64,000 bases of DNA, taken from NCBI GenBank assembly GCA_037013685.1, contig CM072894.1:12787449-12851448 (forward strand), written 5' to 3'. Every line of letters begins with the position of its first letter. Within the stretch, counting starts at the first letter, position 1. A model generated the notes under the pieces. It saw only the letters and a list, made by a program, of their open reading frames with translations. It did not search any database and was not told where the DNA came from. The position numbers and the translations under genes were made by a program. Source of the stretch: Acridotheres tristis. Taxonomy: Eukaryota > Chordata > Aves > Passeriformes > Sturnidae. This document shows positions 29,401 through 40,280 of the stretch, piece after piece.

Positions 29401-32400
29401 TTGTGAGTTTTCAAATTTTTTTCTAGTAACACAGTAAAATGTATTTGTTTGCTCCTTACTGAATGTTGTTACCAGTAAACCCTTCAATTACTAAAGGCAA
29501 AAAGGGTCATAATTTCTGCTGTTTATATTTTGCATTTCTCCCAGCTTGGATAATGAAAATCAATAAAACCACTTTCACTGCCAAGTCTCAGTAGTATAAT
29601 GCTGGTGAATAAAGGGAGAGCAACTAACAAATATTCTTGGAAACTGTGGTAGAATTTTTTAAAATACAATATAAAAAAATCTGTTTACAATCTATATAAA
29701 ATCAGGTTCTTGCTAAGGTTTAATTTGAACCTAATTTAAAGTTGAAATAATAAATAAAGAAACTGTGAGACTTGCAAAGCAAGATGATCCTCAGTTCCCA
29801 TTCATGATGCCACCCCTAGTTCACCTTGGATTTTTTTCTGCTCATATAACTATATTGATTTAGCTTAAGAAAAACATTTTTTGTAATATCTGTGCTCTGT
29901 AAGGATCTGAAAGAAGAGCGTGTTTGACTATCCAGTCCTATACTCCCTGTAATATCAAAATAAAATCTGGAAGCAGATGGGAAAAATCCACTTTGAGTTA
30001 GTCTAGGCAGGCTCCAGATGAGAAGGGATCCCTGCTCGCTGCTGGCACTCCAGGACACGTCCAGGAGAGCTGGCCCAGGCCTGTGCTGAGCTGGGCAGCC
30101 AGCCAGGCTGCACCAGCCCCTGCTGGAAGAACCTGGACATCCTTCTGCTCCCACGGGCAGCAGGGATACCTGAGTGAGTGCACACCTGCAAGAGAAAAGG
30201 CTGAGTGCAGAGGAGCTGAACACTGAGGCCCAAACCCCACCCCACAGTGTGGAAAGGAATGTTTTGCTCATTGGATAATGATTTGTTTACAGTTAATTAA
30301 GCGTAAGAGCTGTTGATAACAAGCTCTGTTTACAGTGTGGGCAGGAGATGGCTCTGTCTAAATAGGTCCAAAGGATATTAATGTTCTTAAAAGTTTGGCA
30401 GGTGTAGAAATTAGTCCCTCAAAAAAACCAAAGGTATGTTCAGAGAAATCCAGATGGGAAGAAAAATCTTAATAAAGCCTTGGGGGAGATTCATGTATGT
30501 TTAAAGTTACATGTTTAAAGACTTCTTCAAAATGGTCCTCGGCCACAAAATTATGTAAACAGCTTAGTGATACAATCTCCAGGACATATAGAGAGAAAGA
30601 AAAGCCTTTTGAAGCTAACTTAAAAGCATAGGTGGATATAATCCTAGATTTCTTTTATATTTGTGTTCACATATCTCAAAAGAATATTACTCACTGTTTT
30701 CACTTTGACAACTGAATTCTGCTTCACTCCAATCTCCACCTCATTTGGCATGAAGGGTGATTTTGTGGTTCATGACCAACAAACCCTAAGGTCCCATTTA
30801 TCACTTCATCAGAGTTTAATTCTTGATCTGTGGTGTATCTTGCCCAGGATCAACAAGAGTTTCTCCAGGACATCCAAGAAGGACCAAAGTCCTCTTCTGC
30901 TCTGCAATAGCACGGAAAGACACAGCACTTTGTGAAAGACATGCTTTGTTATAGGGAATGTTATCGGGCAGGGAGATGGTAGAGAGCATGCCCAGCTCTG
31001 GACTCTCCCCAGTTCTCTGCAGTCACCCAAACCAGAGGTTTATTAACTCTGTGATAATATCAGCTGTGTTTTATCACCCGGGATTTGGTCTGAGCCATCT
31101 CTCCATGACAATCTTGCTCATCTCCAGATCGCTCAATGTACAAACAGGCTATATGATAAGTTGAAGTTATGCAGGAGCACATAGGTTGCCCTAAAAATCA
31201 CTTAGGCTTAAATTCTTCCTCACAGGGATTTGTGGACAAACATCTTTAACAGTTCCACATGAGGAATTCTCCTCCTGAGCTAGAGAAGAAAATGAAGGTT
31301 CAGCCCTTTACTACTGCACTGATCAAAGAGATTTAGGTTAAGATCCTGGGGTCAGTCAAATTAGTTCTGATACAGACCATCTTGTGTTTAATATGTGTTT
31401 TAGAGCTTATGGGATGCTTTCATGTCCCGTGACAGCTTTATAGCGATGATTTTCTCTCTTGACACAGACACTGTCACCCTTCCTTAGGAGAGTGCTGCTC
31501 ACTTCCCAGGGTGGCTTGGAACTGCTGCGCAGCAGAGCTGCGTTTGCTTACTGATCTGAGCAAGGGGGTGCTACACCGGCTGTCTGTTCTTCCCACCCTA
31601 AGGCTACTCCTGTAACAATGCAATTTATTCATCTCTCCTTACTCAAAGCTGTGCCTAAAGGCACAGTATGGCCTTTGATTATCCAAGAGAAAAAAGTGAG
31701 CTTTCAAGGGCCACCACTGGCTTCTATTTAATAGTATGTAATTTCTAGATTCTGTTTACTTATAGCTTTCAACACTCATTTCTTTTCCTTTGGGCTTCAT
31801 TAGTTGTTTTGTGTTTTGCTTTAATTTTTTTTTTTGCAGCCACCTTTTGTGACTGCTAATGGCAACATCTGTATGTGTTGTAACCTGGCCAGTATCTATA
31901 ATTTTAATTAATACATGTGATTTTTAAATGTCTATTTCAGCACAAAATCCATGAGAAGACCATTTACATCACAGCTAAAGGTGCAAGCTTTTAAAAAGAT
32001 TCTCATCAATTCTGTTTTCTGTTTACTTTCTCTTGCCTTTTCCCATTCTTCCTTTCAGGCTATTTTATACTGTCCAGTCATATGAGCTACAGATGCTACA
32101 AGTTTTTACCCATTCATTCTCCAAAGCTGAAAGATTTGCTGTAAACATGGAAAACCTGTGGGCTCCCAGGCCAGATCAGCCTTGGGCGATCTCAAAGAGA
32201 GAGGAAATTTTGGTCTCTGAGATCACAAATCAATCTCTCTAGCAACACGGCAGGGAGGAGACAGGACTCAGTGGAAAGAGATGCTGTGCCTGTTGCCAGC
32301 TGCATTACCTTCATCTGCAGAAGGAGGAGGGTGTGTCTGTTCCTCTCCCCTGACCACAAAGGATATATTTAAAATGCATGCCAGAAGGAGGATTAGAGCA

Positions 32401-33185
32401 GACCCCTCCCTCCTTTCCTTTGTTCAGGAGGAGGAAGGGAGCATAGCCCTTGGCTACTGGAGTCTGGGCTCTCTCTACTACTCACAGCCTACTTCTCTTT
32501 GCCTTCCTCTTGTACTTTGCCATCACTTTTGCAAAGGATTGCTTGGTATTCCAAGAATGACATTGTGTTTTATAGGAGTATCAGTCTCCAGCCTGCTCCA
32601 TAAATTGTGCTCTACTTATGTAGACTGTGCCTACGAAAGTATCTGGGTCAGACATGCACAGCAGCCTGCCTTTCCTTTAATGTTTTACCAGACAGTCCCT
32701 AGTATGATCCTTTTTCCAGATGGTCCCTAATCCTTGAACATATCCAAAATCCTTCAGCTATGATTTCTTGATCTCCTCAACAACAGATATTTTACTTTAG
32801 TGTATACAGTACACAATGTCCTTTCTGCTTCTACAGTACACTTTGCAGTATTTCCCAAAAGCATTTAAAAATCTTCATTCTTTTCCATTGAATTCCAGCT
32901 TTCACACCTCAGGCAGCAGCTGAACACCAGTGAGCCAAGCCAAGGCATATCAGCCTGACTTATGGTAACTGATACACACCTTTCCTTCCAAGAAGCAATT
33001 CATTTATGCAGATGTTTTCTCCAGCTGTTTCTGGAATAATCCCAGATTCATTGAGGGGAAAATCTAAACAACAGCAATGTTCCCTCTCTCTCCCATCATA
33101 ATTAGTTTCTGCTGATGAAACCTGAGCTTCCCATTCACTATTTTTCTCCCCATCCCTCTGGAATTTTTACACCAGTGCAGCGCAT

Positions 33186-33457
33186 CTACAACCTCAGCCC
33201 TCCCAATCCCTCCATCACCGGGTATGGAAAGAGTGACCTCCATGCATCAGCAGGGTTTTGAGCTGCCTCTGGAGTGTGTGAATCTGCTTCCTGTGACTCC
33301 AGCTGGGCCTTGGTAACCAGCACAGACATGCCTTTGTGACTGCAGTGCAGTGTGGTGCTCTCCTCGGAGCTCCTCGGGCCCCAGTGGATGTAGCAGCCTA
33401 TTAACAATAGGATGAGTAATAAAGCAAATACTACTGATACAGTTGGTATCTGTTGGA
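33186..33457 (-). CDS. Candidate terminal exon encoding a transmembrane segment and short tail (unassigned)
   Basis: I do not recognise this protein. Seen on the minus strand: a pyrimidine-rich stretch ending AACCCAG gives a possible acceptor (first exon base 33457; an alternative CAACAG acceptor would start at 33449). From there the frame is open for 90 codons to a TAG at 33188-33186. After a short polar stretch comes a strong single membrane span, VSVVFALLLILLLIGCYIHW, then a roughly 60-residue hydrophilic tail. Third codon positions in the tail are mostly G or C, although the surroundings are AT-rich. The acceptor would give a phase-1 junction, common at ectodomain-to-membrane boundaries of Ig, TNFR and cytokine receptors. 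Against it: no upstream ectodomain exon was recognised, no polyadenylation signal lies close, and single hydrophobic open frames arise by chance. It does not look like the ICOS, CTLA4 or CD28 membrane exons. Confidence 0.3.
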
Positions 33458-35989
33458 CTGGGTTTGGATAGAATATGGCCAGTAGACAGAAGAAAGTTTT
33501 TCCAGCCATCATACTCAGTATTTTGGATGACAGACTAGTCTTCCTATTTAAAAACAAAAATCCTCTCAATAGTTAAACTTGCTTTTATTTTCTCTAGGGT
33601 TAGGATTCAGCCCCGCATATTCACAACTACTCAGCATTCTGGCTGCAAAATGTATTTTGTTGCTATTTGTGCGGTATCCAATATCCTGTCTTTTGTATTC
33701 TCACCTCCTTCCCCTTTCTTTCCAAGAAGCCAAATAACATATTCTTCTAACAAGCGTATAATTATTTAGTTATTGCACTGTTTTATGATTGCATTGTTGG
33801 TAATTGCTCAATATTGTAAGTGATTTATTAGTAATTGCAGTCTTTCAGATTTGTCTTCAGTAGGAGAACAAATAGCACCTTGCATCAATAGACATCAAAG
33901 TCTCCAGGAGAGATTTTTCTTTAATGATCTTTTTCTAAACTATCTTTCCTACTGCAGCCCTGAGGGCCAAAGTTTCTTTCTCTCTTTACACAATGACTTG
34001 AAGTTTCACTCCTGCCCTGCAGTGAAAAATACATTGCATCAGTCTTTGAATAGGAATTTATTCTGTAGTCCGGCTATCACCGTCCTGTGGTTTCATCTGC
34101 ATCTAATGGGATTTTGCTGTGGTGATATGTATTCAGACCGTGTTAACTCCTCAGCTACTCAAACTCTTCTTAAAGCTTTTTGACAATAATTAAACTGCAA
34201 GTGGCTTTCAGATATTCCTGCAATTTAGGCCTTCCCACACTGACTTCAGTTGGGATTCACAGGTGAAAGATGAGAATTCAGCTTCTCTCTCATTAATGTA
34301 TGCCTTCTGGTTACAGCTTGCCAGCCTTTGTGTAAAGCCCTCCATCATTTTATCACACTCTTCCTCCTAAGGGGTTTCTCAGCTTTCTCTCAGCTGTAGC
34401 AAGAAACTCAGGCCTCCTAAACTTGCCTGTGTGGCAAACAGGAGATTTTCCAGCTCCTCTCAGTGTGCCTGGAGCTGTACCTCTATTTTTCCTCTGCCTC
34501 CTACTCACTGCTGCACCTTCTCCTGCCACTGGTGCCCACTGGGACCCTGGCCCTGACTGTAGCCTGTGGGCACAGAGGCAACAGGCAAGACAAACTCTCT
34601 CCTCTCCTCAACAGTTCACATGCAGCCTCTCCTTGGTTATATCCACCCAAACCCCACCTCTGCTGTCCCAAGCCTTTCAGGATGAGCTGACAGCTAGTAC
34701 AGACTAGGCTAAAGAGGCCATTCAAATCAGCCCCATCCCTGAACAGTCATTCCCATGTTTTATGAAAGATATGAGGAGCAGAGGGGCACCATGCAGTGTC
34801 CCACCACCAGAGGTTACACTGTGCTTAACAGGAGTGTAGTGCACAGGGCTTGATTTAAACCTGCAACCCAGACTCCTGGCAATGCCAAGAAGAATGTTAT
34901 TTTTGAGCTGCACAGAAGAAATGAATCCTTCACAGATGGCTGCACAGCAGTACTGTGTATTTCCTGATTTGCCAGTGTGGGTGGCTTCAGAAAAACAGGT
35001 AAGTACAGGGATGGACAAAAGACAAATAAATAAATAGATGTAAAACATAAATACTTCTGCTGACAGCTTTCTCCCATCCCCCAGTAACAAATGGATCTTT
35101 CCTGTGCTAGGAAAGAAAGTAATTTCCCACTGAATTCACTGGCTTCAAATGGAAACCATGTTTGTCATGGACTCTTCCAAAACTTCTTTGCAGAGGTTCC
35201 CACACTGCTGACTCACCCTGTATCTGCAGGAGACAGAGCTGCCCCACAGCAGGTTCTGCAAGGCTTGAGGCAGCCAGCTTGGGTGCTGTCTACTGCAGAG
35301 GAGGCAATGGACCAAACCCAGATGCCTGTGAAGAGAGGTACAAGAAAGGAAAAGAGACCAGAGCAGTGGTCCTGCACAAAGGAAGCCTACTGTCCATTTT
35401 ATTAAATGTTTCATTGGGGGCAAACAGGATTTTACATTTGCTATCATTTAATACGATGAAAAAGAGGAATCCGAAATTTGGGAGTAAAGTGCAAGTAATG
35501 TTCTTGTTAGCTACATGCAAAGCCAAAGGGTTTTCTCAGAAAATAAAGTAAGATTGTACCTGTATAGACAATGTCAAGTATTAACCAAGTGCTGGATCTG
35601 TCTACAAAATAGAAAATAGAAAAACAACTCCTGTGCTACTATTCACTGCAAAGCTAATGCTGGAGGCCATAACATTGATATTTAAAGTAAGACACAGTGC
35701 TTAATGATAAATAATATTTTTCAGCTATAATTCCTTTTCCCCAACATGTTTAGACACGTTGCAGAGATCAATAAGGATCAAAAATAAAATCTTATACATG
35801 ATTTAGATTCATTATATTTAAGTAGTAGTTAAGGACATGGCAATTTAAGCAAATATTGTTTAGTGTTATCCATTAACATCATGCCCCTTGGTTTCTCTTC
35901 TTTAATTTCGCATGGAAGTGGCTTGATTTTCAGGAACCTCAAAGCTTTGGGTAGCACAAATGCATATCTGCCACTTCCCCAAAGTGGGG

Positions 35990-36037
35990 TTTGGGTTTAT
36001 CTGAGGCTTGAAATTTGGGTTTACTTGAGGCTTGACA
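35990..36037 (+). repeat. 24-bp tandem duplication
   Basis: Two adjacent 24-nt units share TTTGGGTTTA then TGAGGCTTGA; unit 1 is 35990-36013 and unit 2 is 36014-36037. They differ at three positions. Confidence 0.85.
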
Positions 36038-36278
36038 ATCTTGATGATTTCTCCTGTAATGAGAACATTACCCTGAAAATTAGTCAAATGCAGTTAAACC
36101 CTACACACACTATCCTCTGTGCACATATTGACAAACCCAAGGGGAAGTTTTCATGTTGGCATTAAGAACAGCTTCTCACCTCTCCAGAACTCATATTAAA
36201 TGGATGGCAAAATGCTCTTTTTGCCCTCTGCTAGGCTTTGGGAATGAAATACACCCACTAATTCCATAAGGAAAAAAG

Positions 36279-36295
36279 CAAACAAACAAACAAAC
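36279..36295 (+). repeat. (CAAA)4 microsatellite
   Basis: Four CAAA units followed by C, directly after an A-rich GGAAAAAAG stretch. Confidence 0.9.
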
Positions 36296-36759
36296 ACATG
36301 CTGATTTCTTTTCCTTGATGTTTCAACAACGCATTCGTATTTTTAAAAATAGATTATGATCTAGTCATACTAATTTTGCTTGTATTTGGATTCACCATTA
36401 AATAACTTTGAACTCTGAATAATCATTAATAATACTATGAAATAATGCTATTGGTGCTTTTAGATTCTTTTCAATTAATGCAACCAAGTGTGGAAATTCT
36501 TATTTTGTACTGTAACTGGCCCATTAAGTATTTTGCTCCTTCTTCATGTTATCTATTGCACGGATTTTTCATTATAACATTAGCAGTTAGTTTTTCATCT
36601 GTTTCCACAGTTTCCTGAAGCAGTTACAATTTTGGCCCCAAAGTTAATTTTATGATCACATGAAAGTCTGTTCCTGCAACGTCTGGGTGCTCCCTGCTCA
36701 GCAGAAGGATTAGGGTTTTTACAAGGTGCTGTAGAACCTAAGAGTAATTTGGGATGATG

Positions 36760-37430
36760 TTTTGATGCTGTTTTGCAGTAGCTCCAAGGGAAGGCATCCC
36801 AGCACTGGGTGCCATGTGCCAAGAGCTGCCACAGTTTTTGCAATGCACCGCCGCTACTCAGCGCCTCTGCACCCTGCCCTTGAAGCAAAGTTGCTTCTTC
36901 AGCAGCAAAATCACCTTCTTATCACTCTCCTCCTCCGTTTGCTTTCCCAGTCCATGAAGGCACGAAGTATGAGACGGGCTCTGGGACACAGGCAGCCAGA
37001 CCTGAAGCAGTGCTGCCTGCACGGTCCAGATCCGCAGCGAGCAGGCACAAAGGTTTCAGCCCAGGTAGAAGGTGGGGAGCGTGCCTGGCTGCCAACACCT
37101 ACTGCTGTCTCCTCAGCTCAGCTGAATTCACGCAGCCTCCCAGCCTGCCTCGGCAAGGCTTCTAATTAGAAACATCTTTTAGCTTCAAACTCAATCCTGC
37201 AGGGTGGAAACCACTGGCAGAGACAAACAGAAGCAGACCCTCTGTTGCCATTTCGAGAGTCAGGAACACCCTCCAGCCAAGAGCGAGCTTCTCCGGCAGC
37301 CTGCAGCCAGCTGCAGGGCTCAGGTAGTGATTTGCATTCCTGGGAGTGCAGCAAGGACAGGAGTTAAGGCGCAGAGACACGACTGAGGCTTTCTGCATTC
37401 TTCCCCACAGGACTTTAGGGAAGCTGAACT
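36760..37430. other. GC-richer patch with splice-like signals
   Basis: This stretch has visibly more G+C and more CpG than its surroundings (for example CACCGCCGC near 36847 and CTCCGGCAGC near 37290). On the + strand a donor-like CAG|GTAGTG (GT at 37324) and an acceptor-like TTCTTCCCCACAG (AG ending 37410) are 87 bp apart. No protein family is recognisable in any frame. It could be a non-coding RNA exon, a distal regulatory element or simple composition drift. Confidence 0.3.
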
Positions 37431-37597
37431 TGGTTTTGTTTGAACTTTTTCAAGCTGACAGCGAGAGATCAGCTTTGGAGAGCCCCAAAGCGTGGAAAAT
37501 TCCAGCTCTGTTATTTGCAGTTTTATTCAAGTTCATGCTGTTTGGGAGCCCTGGATTCTTTTTTCACTAAAAATTTTGCAACTTCAGTTACAACAGC

Positions 37598-37612
37598 TGT
37601 TACCAGGCAACC
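37598..37612. promoter_or_regulatory. RFX-type X-box (GTTACC-A-GGCAAC)
   Basis: TGTTACCAGGCAACC matches the RFX consensus GTNRCC-(0-3)-RGYAAC exactly, with one mismatch in its dyad. A CCAAT pentamer follows at 37636-37640. RFX sites paired with CCAAT (NF-Y) boxes occur in ciliary and MHC class II promoters. No gene start is recognised beside this one, so it may belong to a distal enhancer or an unannotated transcript. Confidence 0.45.
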
Positions 37613-39969
37613 GACATAAATGGGAGCACTTTGAGCCAATGAAACAGACAGTTTATTCCAGTTGCTTGGTGCCCAAATACCATAATCATGAGAACAGCAT
37701 TAAATAGATAAATAAAACAGTACGGGAGACAGGAGAGGCAAGGAGTCAGTCTGAAGAATGGGTAAAAAAAAGCAAACCAGACTGCAAGGGGGATAAGAGG
37801 TAAGAACCCACAAGTTCATGTGTAACACAGAAGGAAAAGGAAGGGCAGGACACCTGGAAAGTAGCAAAAAACTTTGTCAAGGAATGACAGCCTGAGGAAG
37901 CTGCTAAGCCAAGCCATGCATGGCTCCCTGGAGCAATGGTCCTTTGTCCCAGCTTTCTCTGTTTTTCTATTGAATATCTGAGACAGCAGCACCACAAATG
38001 TGTCCAGCTTTGCTGTGAGAAAAGCCATCTTGAGCACATGACGTGGGCAGTGAATATTAGAGCTGTCACAACCCATGTGGTACATATCACCCATTACCTG
38101 ATGTTGGAGCAGCAGCAACACCAAAGTGCCTCTCTCCCAGCCATTTTCCTCAGGATTGGTATCTTAGACTGCCTGCTGGCTGTGGTGAGAGTGGTGTGAT
38201 GGAAGAAATGCTTGGGGTTGCAGCTGTGGGACAGACATATCAGAAACAGATTTAGTATTTAGTCTTAGACAATTTTAGTATTTGCAGACACTGTTACTTG
38301 AGCAGTGTGTCGTGCTTTGGATGCCCACACTTCAAAGTGGCTGTTGAAAACTGTAAAGGCTTTAGAGGAGAGCTCGGAAGGACTTGAGCAGTACAAAACC
38401 AGCATTGTTGTCAGAGACCAACTAAAGTCATTACACTGAAGAGTCAGGACCACGGCCATCAGCACCTCTGTGGCAAAGACAGAAGAGACAGCTCTTTATT
38501 TGAGCCGGATGAAAGTTTGACAGGATCCAGTGGGCAGAAGTGTCGTACCACGTTACCCCATGAAATGCCAATAGAATAAAATAATGATTTCTCCATTAAA
38601 CTTCAGCTCCGCTAATGGAATACATTACAGTAAAGTCAGTTTTGTGTAAGAAAGCCGTAGGTGTTGTATTAGGAGGTTTCTCATGCGGCACCTCACCGTA
38701 GGGAGTTCACTTCAGAGACTGATGACATTATTTAATTATGCCAGTGTGTCACTGTTCTCTGAACTACCTGAACAGGGTATTAATGTTCTGCCTCCCTGCA
38801 CAGGATGCTGTGCATGGGAAATGGCACAGTTCAGAGGACAAGGGTAACTGCAAACAAATGTTTTTAGCAGCGCTGTGTAGAAAAATTGTATTAATGAGCA
38901 GTGATTAAGCACACGAACTATCAGAATATAATTACTAGAGATTTGGAAGCAAAAGTAAAAATAACAAAAAAGCAACAATTTATACTTTGGATGCTGCAAA
39001 ATCTGAGCAATAACTTCTCTGTGATATTTTTTCAGATTTTTAGTGTCTGCTACAATAAGTGAAACATGCCACGGAGATGGTCTACATTTTTCTAATTTAT
39101 TTGACAATTTAACAGGGAACAATTTTTTTTTAGTCATTAAGATTTTTGAGGTAATCTATAACACCAGTCAGATCATTCATGGCTCTTTGAATTCTTTTAT
39201 TGAAATTTTGAATTGACTCTGATGGATTTGAAATAGAATATTTTGAATAATTTAAAACCATTTACTTGAAGATTTTAAATCAGGTTACTCTCTTTTTATA
39301 AAGAATTTCCAGATTAATGGCTGGAAGCCTTAATAGACTTCTTAACACTTTTCCTCATAGGGTGCTCTGTTCTCAAGAGAACCTTGGGAAGAAGGGCTCC
39401 ACCACAAAGTTGTCCTGATATACACGGGTCTTTCAGAGCATCTCCAAAAGAAAGGTGCTACTACAAATTTGGTAATTTTTTTGAAGATACTACAGAAAAT
39501 TGTACCAGAAAAGTAGTACTGGTCAGCACTATGCAGTGTCAAGAGCTGTAATCTCATTGTTAAGTCTTGAAGGGAAATTTCTGTTCAGATATGTCTATTT
39601 TGATACCAGGGAGTTAGTCCTGTAATCATCTGCCCCATCTGTGCTCCCTTTGGATCCATGATAGTATTTAGAACCATGTCTTCTTTTATTACTCCTTGCA
39701 TTTCTGGCAGAGGCAAAAGCTTATGAAGCCACAGGGATAGCTTTGAAAATGAAGTATTCTTTTGCAATTGATGGTGTGTAGCATTCCTGATCCAATGGGC
39801 ATACCTGAGATATTATCAGGTTACTTTCTTTCTTTGACTTAGTCAGTTTTATGGTCCTAACCCCACAGCTAATGCAAACTTCTCCCCTGTTGGCTGACAA
39901 GCTTAACTTAAGATAAAACTGTGAATGGGCAAAACTGAATCTCATGATACTTACTACCATGCTTGAAGT

Positions 39970-39983
39970 CCAGCAGATGGAGG
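39970..39983 (+). promoter_or_regulatory. CTCF-core-like motif
   Basis: CCAGCAGATGGAGG differs at one position from the CTCF core CCASYAGRKGGCRS. Motifs at this stringency occur by chance many times per megabase, so this is only a pointer. Confidence 0.25.
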
Positions 39984-40121
39984 CAACTTACACATAAAAA
40001 TTTCAGTTTTTGTTAAAAAAACAAGCAAGCAAGACCTGCATTTATTTGGGCCAGAGACTTCTTAAGTCATATGTTTTCACCGTGCTGTAAAGATTCGGAA
40101 TCCAAAAGAACATATTTCTTC

Positions 40122-40136
40122 TTTTTTTTTTTTTTT
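40122..40136 (+). repeat. Poly(T)15 tract
   Basis: Fifteen consecutive T preceded by a TTTCTTC pyrimidine stretch. This is the longest T homopolymer in the window. Confidence 0.9.
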
Positions 40137-40253
40137 AATTTGAATTTTAGGACATTTTCCAATTGGGATCATCTTGCTCAGTTTTAGAGTTGTAGCATTC
40201 TTTTGCTTGGCTGGAGGCGTTCTGGCTTTCTTTTTTGTTTGGTTTTCTTCTTA

Positions 40254-40280
40254 TTTGTTTGTTTGTGTGTTTGTTTGTTT
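40254..40280 (+). repeat. (TTTG)n microsatellite, interrupted
   Basis: TTTG units interrupted once by GTGTG, extending a T/G-rich stretch that begins about 40227. Confidence 0.85.

Noticed and set aside
32281..32730. 149-codon + strand open frame starting with a signal-peptide-like MLCLLPAALP
   Set aside because: No domain, a Cys/Ser/Leu-rich body typical of translated non-coding DNA, no supporting splice or promoter signals.
38736..39960. Cluster of minus-strand open frames with Ig-V-like or retroviral-envelope-like strings
   Set aside because: Stops interrupt every frame, the expected cysteines are missing or out of place, and no stretch aligns convincingly with any family. A decayed element or pseudogene cannot be excluded.
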